A stretch of DNA of 64,000 nucleotides. Source: an uncultured Acidobacteriota bacterium. GTDB taxonomy: Bacteria; Acidobacteriota; JAAYUB01. Positions 35,744-44,374 of the stretch are shown piece by piece. A program made the translations under genes and the position numbers. Position 1 is the first letter of the stretch. The number at the start of each line of letters is the position of its first letter. The notes under the pieces were generated by a model. That model did no database searches. It worked only from the letters and a program-made list of their open reading frames with translations, and was not told where the DNA came from. The stretch lies in the NCBI GenBank assembly GCA_937925645.1, contig CALAMB010000189.1, positions 1-64,000 on the forward strand. Direction: 5' to 3'.

Positions 35744-36973
35744 GTGATTCCCAGCATCTCAAACAGGACGTTGCTTCCATCGGCAGTTTTTGTACTGTTG
35801 GGAATCGGTATGGCCGCCTTGCCGGTGGCCGCCAGGCCGACCGTGACGCGTCTGGCCGCGCTGGAGAGCGATGAATTCAACCGGTTGCGGCGCGAGGGGT
35901 TTGACGCCCTCTACAATATGGATTACACGGTTGCCCACGCCCGGTTTAAAACGTTGGACAAACTGGCGCCTGAGCATCCAGCCGCCCAACTGTACGCGGC
36001 GACCACGCTCTGGTTGGAAATCCTGAACCGGCAGCGCCGGCTGAGGTCCAACCTGTTCAGCGGAAACTCCTTTTTCGCTGAAACCGAGGAGAAGGTCGAT
36101 CCCGCGACCGATAAGCGGCTGCGCGCCTGCATCAATGCCGCCATCGGCCGCAGCCAGCATGTGCTGGCGGCCCACCCGAACGACAACGACGCGCTTTACT
36201 ACCAGGGCATGGCCCACGGGTTGATTGCCAGCTACGAGGCGACGGTGGTCCGCTCGTTTTTCTCCGCCCTCCGCAACGGGCTCGCGGCCGTCCGGCTTCA
36301 CGAGCGGGTGCTGAAACTGAACCCCGGCTACGTGGACGCGCGCCTGACCACTGGCACCTACAATTACATCATGGGCAGCCTGCCGCTCTACGTGAAGATC
36401 CTGGCCGCCCTCGGCGGGTACCGGGGCTCCCGCGAGCGGGGGCTGGAGGCGATCCGTACGGTCGCCGAGCACGGCCGTTGGGCAAACGACGACGCACGCG
36501 TCGCACTGCTGACCTTCTACGCGCGGGAGAAACGTTACGCAGACGCCCTGCAGACGGCTGGCGTTCTGGCTCAAAAGTATCCTCGAAATTTCGTCTTTCA
36601 ACTTGAGCGCGCCGGCCTGCTGATCGAACTGGGACGCGCCGCGGAAAGCTGGCGGATCTTTGATGCCCTGCTGGCAAATCAGTCCATGCGGTCCGCGGGC
36701 GATTTGATTCATTACCAGTATGCCGAAGCCCTGGCCGCTCAGGGCCAACCGGACGACGCGCTCCGCCATTTCGAGGCGGCCGCCGCCTTGCCCGACGCCG
36801 CCGCCGAAATCGCCGCCAGAGCCATGTTGCGGGCCGGTCAGATGTCGGATCTGTTGGGGCGGCGCGAAGCGGCCAGGCAGCGCTACCGGCGCGTTCTGGA
36901 CATGCCGAACGCCTACGACTCCCACAATCAGGCGCGTGCGGGACTGAAACACGCATACAGCAAGAAGGATTGA
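35744..36973 (+). CDS. Secreted TPR-repeat protein of unknown function
   Basis: 409 residues starting at GTG 35744 with GAAGGGA 6 nt upstream. A signal peptide ends near LPVAA. The mature protein is helical, with several degenerate TPR units (for example FDALYNMDYTVAHARFKTLD and DALQTAGVLAQKYP) and a conserved-looking central block LTTGTYNYIMGSLPLYVKIL, which resembles outer-membrane TPR proteins of the Mia3/YjgP-neighbour type without allowing a name. The gap before it (35555-35743) holds no gene. The CDP-alcohol transferase follows after 54 nt on the same strand. Confidence 0.6.
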   Translation: MIPSISNRTLLPSAVFVLLGIGMAALPVAARPTVTRLAALESDEFNRLRREGFDALYNMDYTVAHARFKTLDKLAPEHPAAQLYAATTLWLEILNRQRRLRSNLFSGNSFFAETEEKVDPATDKRLRACINAAIGRSQHVLAAHPNDNDALYYQGMAHGLIASYEATVVRSFFSALRNGLAAVRLHERVLKLNPGYVDARLTTGTYNYIMGSLPLYVKILAALGGYRGSRERGLEAIRTVAEHGRWANDDARVALLTFYAREKRYADALQTAGVLAQKYPRNFVFQLERAGLLIELGRAAESWRIFDALLANQSMRSAGDLIHYQYAEALAAQGQPDDALRHFEAAAALPDAAAEIAARAMLRAGQMSDLLGRREAARQRYRRVLDMPNAYDSHNQARAGLKHAYSKKD

Positions 36974-37027
36974 GACGAGAACTGAGCGCTCGGACCGCTT
37001 CAATTCTGTCTGAAACCGAGGCCGGCG

Positions 37028-37705
37028 ATGAGTAAAACACGTGCGTTTCGGGATGCCCAGAGGGACCACCAGAGCTTCCTGGCTCCGCTGGAAAAGAAAG
37101 TGCTGATCTGGCTGGCCCAGCGGATGCCGGCCCGGGTCAACTCCGACCACCTGACCCTGTTGGGGTTTGTGGCCATGCTGGGCGTCGGATTGTCGTATTG
37201 GTACGCCAGCCGGAGCCGAATCGGACTGGTTTGCGCCAGTGCCTGGCTGGTGATCAACTGGTTCGGAGACAGTCTCGACGGCACCCTGGCCCGCGTCCGC
37301 AACCGGTTGCGTCCGCGCTACGGCTTCTACGTCGACCACATCTGCGACGCGTTCGGCACATTCTTCATGCTGGGCGGAATGGCGCTGTCGGGTTACATGT
37401 CGCCGGCCGTGGCCGCCGCGCTGCTCATCGCCTACCTGTTGCTGAACATCGAAGTGTATCTGGCCACCTACACGCTGGGCTCTTTTCACCTGTCGTTCTG
37501 GAAGTTCAGCCCCACCGAACTGCGCCTGTTGCTCATCATCGGCAACACCGCATTGATCTTCCGTCCCGTAACCAAGATCTTCGGTCCGCCCTTGTTGGTG
37601 TACGACGTGGGCGGAGTAATCGGCGCCGCCTGTATTTTGGCCACCCTGATCGTCACCGCCATCCGGCACACCCGCCAACTCTACCGCGAGGAGACCACGT
37701 GGTGA
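37028..37705 (+). CDS. CDP-alcohol phosphatidyltransferase family protein
   Basis: 225-residue polytopic membrane enzyme that transfers a phosphatidyl group from CDP-diacylglycerol (or a similar CDP donor) to an alcohol. The full signature DxxDGxxARxxxxxxxxGxxxDxxxD is present: D81, D84, G85, A88, R89, G99, D103 and D107. Hydrophobic helices fill the rest. The acceptor (glycerol phosphate, serine, inositol) is not evident, and the sequence is not an obvious PgsA or PssA. The stop overlaps the GtrA start (GTGA), so a shared operon is nearly certain. Confidence 0.87.
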   Translation: MSKTRAFRDAQRDHQSFLAPLEKKVLIWLAQRMPARVNSDHLTLLGFVAMLGVGLSYWYASRSRIGLVCASAWLVINWFGDSLDGTLARVRNRLRPRYGFYVDHICDAFGTFFMLGGMALSGYMSPAVAAALLIAYLLLNIEVYLATYTLGSFHLSFWKFSPTELRLLLIIGNTALIFRPVTKIFGPPLLVYDVGGVIGAACILATLIVTAIRHTRQLYREETTW

Positions 37706-38196
37706 AAGCCACCCGGAACGGCGAAGACTGGCGTGACCTGATCCGGCACTGGTTCCGCTTCAGCGCTGTGGGCGCGCTGGGCATCGGTGTCCAGCTCCTC
37801 GTTTTGGCCGCTCTGGTTGACGGCATCGGTCTATACTATCTTTGGGCGACGCTGGTCGCCGTCGAGGCGGCCATCCTGCACAATTTCATCTGGCACGAAC
37901 GCTGGACGTGGGCGGAGCGAACCCGCCGCCGGCCGGGTGATATTCTGCTCCGGCTGGTCCGATTCAACACCGTGACCGGTTTGACATCCATCCTGGGGAA
38001 CCTCGTTCTGATGCGCGTGTTCGTCGGCGCCTTGGGTCTGCATTACCTGGCGGCCAATCTCCTGTCCATCGCCGGGTGTTACGCGCTGAACTTCGCGGCC
38101 AGCGAGTGGTTCGTGTTCAAGATTGGAAAAACGAATGCGTCGCGGACTCCCACCGACGCCCCCTCACGCGACCCGGCGGTGGACAGCCATCGCTGA
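37702..38196 (+). CDS. GtrA-family membrane protein
   Basis: 164 residues, four transmembrane helices in the GtrA/DPMS layout (RFSAVGALGIGVQLLVLAALV at the start; NFIWHERWTW between helices 2 and 3; LNFAASEWFVFK at the end). GtrA proteins are thought to flip undecaprenyl-phosphate-linked sugars or assist their glycosyltransferases. GTG 37702 is chosen because GAGGAG lies 7 nt upstream and it makes the usual 4-nt overlap; GTG 37699 is possible. The C-terminal tail (about 20 residues) is hydrophilic and unconserved. No partner glycosyltransferase is adjacent. Confidence 0.83.
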   Translation: MKATRNGEDWRDLIRHWFRFSAVGALGIGVQLLVLAALVDGIGLYYLWATLVAVEAAILHNFIWHERWTWAERTRRRPGDILLRLVRFNTVTGLTSILGNLVLMRVFVGALGLHYLAANLLSIAGCYALNFAASEWFVFKIGKTNASRTPTDAPSRDPAVDSHR

Positions 38197-38235
38197 CCGT
38201 CAGATCCATCGGATTGTTTTTCGGGGTTCGATTGC

Positions 38236-38880
38236 TCAGGGTCCGGTGTTTGCGCGCTGCGCCCAATCCTGTTCGGCGCGGCGCGCAACTCCCGCGGGAA
38301 TCCCCTTCAGCCGCGCCTCACGCCGCAGCAGTGCCAATTCCTGCTTGGCGTCTTCAAGCTCCCGACGGGCGGCATCGCGGACCTGGCGGGCCGCCTCCAG
38401 CCGTTCCCGGCGCACCGCGATGGTTTCCGGGCGTTCCCGCTCGACCCGCCAGACGTTGTCCGGCGCTCCAGGCAGGTAGACATCGAAAGGCAGCGCCGAC
38501 TGATAGGCGGACTGTGCCCGGATGCAATCCGTTTCCGCCTGTTCGCAGGCCGCCTGAGCATCCTCGATCGCCTGAAACTGGTCCATGAAACGCTGTAGAA
38601 AATCCTCTTCGGAGTTGACCACCGACTGAGCGATCCCTTCGGAGTCCGCAGAACGCGTCGCGGCAGTCGGCGATATCGGTTGCGGGAGGACGGATTGGGA
38701 AACGTTTCCCTTGGCGTTTTTCAGGTCCTGGTTGGTGTAAACCCTGGCCGGGTTTCCCTTGGCCGCTTCCTGGCGGTTGCTATTGGCCAGTTTGGCAACG
38801 CTTTGGGCGCCGCACGAAGTCGCGGCAAAAAGAATTGCGGCAATCAGCAGCGGTATGCGAATGCTCGTCATCTGTGGCAT
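38236..38880 (-). CDS. Predicted lipoprotein with coiled coil and [YF]TNxDL motif
   Basis: 214 residues from ATG 38880 (AGAGGA 6 nt upstream). Signal sequence with a lipobox-like ATSC (Cys 23). A Ser/Ala linker contains VYTNQDLKNAKGNVSQS (47-63). The C-terminal half is a charged coiled coil (about 105-200) rich in Glu/Arg/Gln. The YTNQDL segment recurs in the small secreted protein at 43019-43441, so this is a shared element. Function unknown. The gene is convergent with gtrA and divergent from the SDR gene. Confidence 0.65.
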   Translation of the reverse strand: MPQMTSIRIPLLIAAILFAATSCGAQSVAKLANSNRQEAAKGNPARVYTNQDLKNAKGNVSQSVLPQPISPTAATRSADSEGIAQSVVNSEEDFLQRFMDQFQAIEDAQAACEQAETDCIRAQSAYQSALPFDVYLPGAPDNVWRVERERPETIAVRRERLEAARQVRDAARRELEDAKQELALLRREARLKGIPAGVARRAEQDWAQRANTGP

Positions 38881-39067
38881 TGCGCTTCCTCTCGTTTTCA
38901 TTATACACATCGGCTCCGGCCGGCTGCCCATTCTCATCCCGTTTGAGATGTTCGGGCCCACCGACAGATGCGCCTGAGTCCGCACACCGGGAGCACAGCC
39001 GGCCGCAATCGATCTGCTATAATACCAATTGGTTTCACCCAGGCGCGTTCAGTCGGGTACGGGAGTC

Positions 39068-40540
39068 ATGCGTCACATTCTTCTCACCGGGGCAACCGGC
39101 TATATCGGCCGCCGACTCATGCGGCTGCTGGCTGAAGATCCGACAATCAGCTTGCGAGTCATGGTGCGCAGCCGCACCAAATTATTCCAGCCGCCGGAGC
39201 GCGTCCAGGTGATCGAAGGCAACACCTTCGAACCCGCGACCCTCGCCGAAGCTGTCCGCGGCGTCGACATGGCTTACTATCTCATCCACTCCATGGGCTT
39301 GGGTGCGGATTTTGAAGAGAAAGATCGGGTCAGCGCCCACAATTTTCTCGATGCCTGCCTCCGCGCCGGCGTCCGACGGATTGTCTATCTCGGGGGACTG
39401 GGCCGGCCCGAAACCGCCAGTCCGCATCTGCGCAGTCGGATGGAAACCGGAGCCATTCTTTCCTCCCGCCCTGACCGGATCCAGACCGTTCATTTTCGGG
39501 CAAGCGTGATCATCGGCTCCGGCAGCACGAGTTTTGAAATCATCCGGCACCTGGTTCAAAAACTTCCGGTGATGATTACGCCACGGTGGGTCTCGACCCG
39601 GACCCAACCGATCGGGATCAACGACGTCCTGTCATATCTTCTAGCGGCCCGCACGCTTCCCATTGATGACTCGGTCGAAATCGACATCGGCGGCGAGGCG
39701 ATGACTTTCGGAGAAATGATGCTGGCCACCGGCCGCGCCATGGGCCTTCGCCGTTGGATCGTCCGGGTACCGGTACTCACACCCAAATTGTCGTCCTACT
39801 GGCTGGTGCTCTTCACTCCCGTGCCGTATCGGCTGGCGGCGGCGCTGATCGAGGGGCTGCGTTCCGAGACGGTCGTCACGAACAGCCGGGCGCAGCAGCT
39901 GTTTCCGGAGATCCGAACAGAAAGTTTTGCGCAATCAGTCCGCACCGCGATCACCGAGATCGAACACCGTCAGGTGATCAGCCGCTGGAGCGACAGTAGC
40001 GGCGAGATCCGCCAAGGCCCCGGAGCGTCCATCGATCAGGCCGTGTACAAAGATCGGCGGTCGCGTCCTCTGCACGGAGTTTCCCGGGCCGCGGTTTTCC
40101 GGGCGGTCTCTTCGATCGGAGGTGAACACGGCTGGTTTTCCTACGATCTTTTGTGGCGACTGCGCGGCCTGATCGACAAACTGCTGGGCGGTTACGGTTT
40201 GAATCGCGGACGTCGCGACCCTCAGCAACTTCGCGTCGGCGACAGCGTCGATTTTTGGATCGTCGCCGATTTGGTGCCGAATCAGCGTTTGCTCCTGCAA
40301 GCCCAAATGAAACTACCCGGTCGGGCCTGGCTCGAATTTCTCGTCGATGACGAGACGCTCACCCACACCGCTTACTACTACCCAAACGGTTTATGGGGCC
40401 GCCTTTATTGGTATCTGGTACTGCCGTTTCACGGCATCGTTTTCAACGCGATGGGCCGAAGCATTATCCGCGAAGCCCAGCGTATCGACACCAACCCTGA
40501 CCAGCCCTTGGAAACAAACCATGATCGACAATGCCTTTGA
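39068..40540 (+). CDS. NAD(P)-binding atypical SDR with C-terminal DUF2867 domain
   Basis: 490 residues. The N-terminal Rossmann domain (1-300) begins ILLTGATGYIGRRLMRLL, a GxTGxxG nucleotide-binding motif, and resembles NmrA/Ycf39-like reductases; LIHSMGLGADFEEKD and the catalytic-like Tyr/Lys are less clear. The C-terminal part (about 330-490), with DLLWRLRGLIDKLLGG and RPLHG, matches the DUF2867 type. Substrate unknown. The start at 39068 gives the family-typical MRHILLTGATG although the ribosome site is tight (GGGAG 2 nt away). It overlaps the XdhC-like gene by 20 nt. Confidence 0.8.
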   Translation: MRHILLTGATGYIGRRLMRLLAEDPTISLRVMVRSRTKLFQPPERVQVIEGNTFEPATLAEAVRGVDMAYYLIHSMGLGADFEEKDRVSAHNFLDACLRAGVRRIVYLGGLGRPETASPHLRSRMETGAILSSRPDRIQTVHFRASVIIGSGSTSFEIIRHLVQKLPVMITPRWVSTRTQPIGINDVLSYLLAARTLPIDDSVEIDIGGEAMTFGEMMLATGRAMGLRRWIVRVPVLTPKLSSYWLVLFTPVPYRLAAALIEGLRSETVVTNSRAQQLFPEIRTESFAQSVRTAITEIEHRQVISRWSDSSGEIRQGPGASIDQAVYKDRRSRPLHGVSRAAVFRAVSSIGGEHGWFSYDLLWRLRGLIDKLLGGYGLNRGRRDPQQLRVGDSVDFWIVADLVPNQRLLLQAQMKLPGRAWLEFLVDDETLTHTAYYYPNGLWGRLYWYLVLPFHGIVFNAMGRSIIREAQRIDTNPDQPLETNHDRQCL

Positions 40541-41594
40541 ATTTGCCCATTGTGTGTTTCAGTCGCTGTCCGGGGGCGAATCCGCAGCCGTGGCCGTGGT
40601 GATCAGCCGACACGGGTCCGGGCCCCGGGAGCCGGGCGCCAAATTGGTTCTGAACTCCGCCGGAGAGATATGGGGTACCGTCGGCGGCGGAGATCTTGAA
40701 TTCCAGGTTTTACATCGGGCGCGGGAGGTACTCCAAACCGGCCGACCCGAGCGGATGGCCTTCGACTTGCGAAATGAGGATGCCGCAAATGCCGGCATGA
40801 TGTGTGGCGGCCGGGTCGAGGTTCTGGTGGACTGTCTCCGGCCCGACGATCACCACGTGAGCCGGGTCATCCAACGCGTCCAATCGGCGCTTGCCGCCCG
40901 GCAACCCTGCGTTCTGGTCATCGCCGTGTCTGGTCAAGGCCTGTCGGCGCGCTCGACGTGGGACTTGATCGTCAACGGACAATCGTTGACCGGATTTCCT
41001 TACCCCGACACGGTAATGGCGAAATGGGCCGCGCCGCCCACCGGAAACACTTTACCCGAATTCCAGGATTGCAACGGCGGCTCTTTCTATATCGAATGGA
41101 TTCGACCGCCGGAAGCGGTTTTCATCTTCGGCGCCGGCCACGTCGGCGCTGAGCTGGCGTCCTTGTGCCGGCGCGCCGGCTTCTGGACGGTGGTGCTGGA
41201 CGACCGGCCCGAATTTGCCAACCGCGACCGTCTTCCCGACGCACACGACATTCAGATTCTGGACCGTTTCGCCGACTCTTTCAGCGCGCTGGCGATCGAC
41301 CCGCGCTCTTTCATCGTCATTGTCACCCGCGGTCACCTCCATGACCTGGAGGTGCTGGAGCAGGCCCTGCGCACCGATGCCGGTTACGTCGGGATGATCG
41401 GCAGCATCCGCAAACGATCGTCAATCTACGCCCAGTTGGAGCGGACCGGATTCTCGGCCCAGGAGCTGAACGGGGTTCACTGCCCCATCGGACTCTCCAT
41501 CCAAGCGGAAACACCGGCGGAGATTGCGATCAGCATCGCGGCCGAGTTGGTGGCGGTTCGCCGGGGAGCGTTGCCGTCGCGGCGTTTGACTTGA
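40521..41594 (+). CDS. XdhC/CoxI family protein (molybdenum cofactor insertion/sulfuration)
   Basis: 357 residues. The N-terminal XdhC_CoxI domain has GSGPREPGAKLVLN and GTVGGGDLE plus MMCGGRVEVLVD with the conserved Cys. The C-terminal XdhC Rossmann domain has VFIFGAGHVGAELASLC, VVLDDRPEFAN, VTRGHLHDLEVL and VGMIGSIRKRSSI. Family members bind Mo cofactor and help insert it (sulfurated) into xanthine dehydrogenase-type enzymes. No molybdenum hydroxylase subunit is nearby, so the client is elsewhere. The ATG at 40521 lies within the end of the previous gene (20-nt overlap). Confidence 0.87.
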   Translation: MIDNAFEFAHCVFQSLSGGESAAVAVVISRHGSGPREPGAKLVLNSAGEIWGTVGGGDLEFQVLHRAREVLQTGRPERMAFDLRNEDAANAGMMCGGRVEVLVDCLRPDDHHVSRVIQRVQSALAARQPCVLVIAVSGQGLSARSTWDLIVNGQSLTGFPYPDTVMAKWAAPPTGNTLPEFQDCNGGSFYIEWIRPPEAVFIFGAGHVGAELASLCRRAGFWTVVLDDRPEFANRDRLPDAHDIQILDRFADSFSALAIDPRSFIVIVTRGHLHDLEVLEQALRTDAGYVGMIGSIRKRSSIYAQLERTGFSAQELNGVHCPIGLSIQAETPAEIAISIAAELVAVRRGALPSRRLT

Positions 41595-41652
41595 GCGGCG
41601 GACACCGCGAACGGCTTGAACACACCTGACTTTCGAACGTACAACACTCTAG

Positions 41653-42954
41653 ATGACTCCCATGAGCCGCTTCTTTCCACTTCATCATCGGATATTTTGG
41701 TGTCTCGCGGGCGTTCTTGCGGTCGCATCGCTGACCTGCGCTCCATCCCGCGTGGAGATCCAGCCGGCCGGCCGGCCCACCGATACGCCAACGTTTCCGG
41801 ACTATGATCCGGCCGGTAGCCCGCCGGAACTCATGCTGGCAATTCCCGGCGCGCCGCCCTTTCATCCTGGACCGGGACTCCTATCCAATGCCTTGTCCCA
41901 CATGCTGGAGGGCAATTTCCTCTCGGCGGCCAACTGCCTGTCGGATGATCTGTCCCGGCTGGAGCCGGGTAGCCCACGGACCGCCGCGGCCGACCTGCTG
42001 GGCGAAAACTTGTTTTTGCTCGGCGATTGGGCGGGTTTTTTGCGCTACACGGCGCATTACAGTCCCGGGCTGGACGATGACCGTGTACTGGCTGAAGCGT
42101 TCAACGGACAGGCCGAAACAGCCGTCGTCATTCCCACCAATCCGACGGTCCTGCCCGTCACCAAGAGTCCCATCGGCACGCCGGTTCTCACTGTCGGCGT
42201 GAATGGACGGACCAGCCGCTTCTGGCTGGATACCGGCGCCGGCATCACCGTGCTCACTGAAACAGCCGCGCGCCGCGGCGGTGTCGCCGCCCTCGGCGCG
42301 GCAACAACCGCCGACACATCCACCCGGCACAAGGTGGTCGTCCGGGCCGCCATCATCCGGGAATTCTGTATGGGCGACATCGTATTCCACAACCTGCCGG
42401 CAATCGTTCTGGCGGACCGGGCGCTGCGCTTTCCCGGTCCGCTGGGGCACTCGGTGTCTGTCGACGGTTTGGTGGGCTGGAACGTCTTGCGCCACGTCGC
42501 CGTCGATCTGGATCTTGCCGCAGACGCCTGCCGGTTCAGTCAAAGTCGGGCCGGATCAGGCGGCCCGCGCAACTTCTTCTGGCTGGGATACCCCTGCGTG
42601 ATCGCCGCCCTGGAGAACGGCCGGTCCCTGGTATTCGGATTGGACACCGGCGCCACCTCCACCAGTCTGCGTCCACCGCTCGTGGAGAAACTGAACCATC
42701 GCCGCCTGGGTTGGCGCAACACACGAATCGCCGGTGCTGGAGGCGTAGAGAGTCGTGACGTCCTGGTTGTTTCCCGCCTGACTGTCACGCTGGCGGGTCA
42801 GACAATCGTCTGGCGGGATCTAGCCGTCTGGCCTGCCGCGGCGTACGCCATGACCCCGCTGGACGGAGTGCTCGGCGCCGACTTGCTCGCCACCGCCCGA
42901 ATGGAGCTGGATCCGGCAGCCGGACGCTTAGTTCTGCATCCCCACCGCCGCTGA
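41653..42954 (+). CDS. Lipoprotein with two retropepsin-like aspartyl protease domains
   Basis: 433 residues. The signal sequence ends with a lipobox-like SLTC (about Cys 29). A helical N-terminal region (about 65-150) precedes two aspartyl protease-like halves, each with a DTGA active-site motif: D193 in WLDTGAGITVLT and D331 in GLDTGATSTSL; each half also has a later hydrophobic GxDG/GLVG strand (VDGLVGWNVL and LDGVLGADLL). Two DTG copies in one chain recall a pepsin-like bilobal enzyme built from a tandem retropepsin. Starts: ATG 41653, with ATG 41662 as alternative. Probably periplasmic or surface anchored; substrate unknown. Confidence 0.78.
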   Translation: MTPMSRFFPLHHRIFWCLAGVLAVASLTCAPSRVEIQPAGRPTDTPTFPDYDPAGSPPELMLAIPGAPPFHPGPGLLSNALSHMLEGNFLSAANCLSDDLSRLEPGSPRTAAADLLGENLFLLGDWAGFLRYTAHYSPGLDDDRVLAEAFNGQAETAVVIPTNPTVLPVTKSPIGTPVLTVGVNGRTSRFWLDTGAGITVLTETAARRGGVAALGAATTADTSTRHKVVVRAAIIREFCMGDIVFHNLPAIVLADRALRFPGPLGHSVSVDGLVGWNVLRHVAVDLDLAADACRFSQSRAGSGGPRNFFWLGYPCVIAALENGRSLVFGLDTGATSTSLRPPLVEKLNHRRLGWRNTRIAGAGGVESRDVLVVSRLTVTLAGQTIVWRDLAVWPAAAYAMTPLDGVLGADLLATARMELDPAAGRLVLHPHRR

Positions 42955-43018
42955 TGTTGTTCGATTGGGCGGATCTGTCGATATGGTAGAATAGCGGTGT
43001 CGGCGGAGGAAAGATCGT

Positions 43019-43441
43019 ATGCGACGCACAGTGTTCTGGATCGTTATGGTTGTTTCGACGCTGTCCGTCACCGGGCAGAGCCTGGTCGGCCTGTCCCGGA
43101 AGGAAAAAGCCCGTGCCGCACAGAAACCCGCCCCGACGACAGCGGTACAACAGGCGCCCGCGTCCTCTCCGGGAACCCTGGCCGGGTTGTCCAAAAAGAA
43201 GGGCCCGGCTTCCGCCAAGCCGGGGGGACGGGCGTTCACCAACAAAGATCTGGCAGCAGCCCGCGGGAGCGTGAGTCAGTCCCGGGTGCCCGATTCGGTG
43301 GCCCAAGCCGCCCAGCCCAAAGGCGGACCCGGAAAGCCCCGATCCGTTGCCCCGCAGTCCGGGACCCGCGCTTCAAGTCCGGCGACCAATCAAATGACAC
43401 CCATCGGCGCCGCGGGTGTGTCGTTGCGCCGCACCGGTTGA
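43019..43441 (+). CDS. Small secreted basic protein with [YF]TNxDL motif
   Basis: 140 residues. Signal peptide (about 1-19). Low-complexity Ala/Pro/Lys/Ser mature part. Two short repeats are visible: LVGLSRKEKARAAQK (22-36) and LAGLSKKKGPASAK (54-67). The segment AFTNKDLAAARGSVSQS (72-88) aligns with VYTNQDLKNAKGNVSQS of the lipoprotein at 38236-38880 (10 of 17 identical). The ATG at 43019 is preceded by GGAGGAAAG. It seems intrinsically disordered. No function can be given, and it could bind the cell envelope or nucleic acid through its basic stretches. Confidence 0.6.
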   Translation: MRRTVFWIVMVVSTLSVTGQSLVGLSRKEKARAAQKPAPTTAVQQAPASSPGTLAGLSKKKGPASAKPGGRAFTNKDLAAARGSVSQSRVPDSVAQAAQPKGGPGKPRSVAPQSGTRASSPATNQMTPIGAAGVSLRRTG

Positions 43442-43608
43442 AGCCGGCGTTAAGCCGGGGTCGGTCCGATCCCGCTCATCTGCATAACCCCTGGTCAGAC
43501 GTAACGCCGTCCTTGCCCCGATGCGGGTCGTGCTGTTGCCGGATTGTATTTTCAGGATCGATATCCGTTATTCGAAAAAAGTCGTCCACCCTGACGAATT
43601 CAGAAACA

Positions 43609-44262
43609 TCAACCACTGATCCTGGCGCCGCACTCACCGCAAAATTTTGTTCCGGGAGGAACGGCCGCGCCGCATGCTGGACACGTCGTCTTCTGTTGGA
43701 GCGCCCCACCGCACTCGGGACAGAATTTCTGTTTTTTGGCCAGCGGCACGCCGCAATGGGGGCAGGTGGCCCGCGCGCCTTCGCGCCAGCTGCTTTCCTT
43801 GAGCATCTCCCGATCTTCCTCGGCCATTTTTGAATGGGCCCAGATCTCCTCGACGGTGCGGGAGGACTGCGCGGCGGCCATCTCCACGCCCAGGTCGGGG
43901 GAGCAATTCTTGCACAGACCGCGCCGGGTGTTCCAGCAGCTCTTCCGGCACACCCAGCCGGAGCAGCGCGGGCACTGGATGAAATCGGGCCGCAGCTCCT
44001 CCATGGCTGCGGTGAACGCGTCGTCGTGCGCTTTTTCCCAACTGGCTGAGCGGGCACGTTCACCAAGGTCCGCCGCCTGGCCGAACAGACCGCCGAACAG
44101 GCTGCCGGCCGCGTTCAACGCTTCGGTGACCCGACTGAGGGTTGATGCCTGGAATCGAGTGCGGAAACCCGATCCACAGCGGTCGCAATAGAACTCGAAC
44201 TGGAATCCCTGGTTTGTGCTGAGGTCGGAATGGTTCTTGGTAAATGCAATCTTGTCACTCAT
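43609..44262 (-). CDS. Zinc-ribbon protein with four Cys-pair clusters
   Basis: 217 residues. A CxxC pair at the N-terminus (FYCDRCGSGF) is followed by a helical segment, a second zinc site (CPRCSGWVCRKSCW and CKNC), and a double zinc ribbon at the C-terminus: CPHCGVPL / CPECGGAL and CPACGAAV / CGECGARI. It resembles cytoplasmic zinc-ribbon proteins that partner with membrane proteins or chaperone-like complexes, but none is named here. GGAAGGAG lies upstream of the ATG at 44262. The following + strand gene (44375) is divergent. No DNA-binding fold is apparent outside the ribbons. Confidence 0.72.
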   Translation of the reverse strand: MSDKIAFTKNHSDLSTNQGFQFEFYCDRCGSGFRTRFQASTLSRVTEALNAAGSLFGGLFGQAADLGERARSASWEKAHDDAFTAAMEELRPDFIQCPRCSGWVCRKSCWNTRRGLCKNCSPDLGVEMAAAQSSRTVEEIWAHSKMAEEDREMLKESSWREGARATCPHCGVPLAKKQKFCPECGGALQQKTTCPACGAAVPPGTKFCGECGARISG

Positions 44263-44374
44263 ATCCCGTCACTCCTTCCGAATGACGATTTGGCGCGGCT
44301 ATTATACACCTGAACCTTTTGCTCGTCAGGAGGATCAGATGGAGTGTCCGGCAATCCCGAGCTGGAGGGGGTCC

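Noticed and set aside
35759-37678. Long minus-strand open frame (639 codons) opposite the TPR and CDP-alcohol transferase genes
   Set aside because: It spans two real plus-strand genes and has the low-complexity Gln/His/Arg/Gly composition typical of GC-rich antisense frames.
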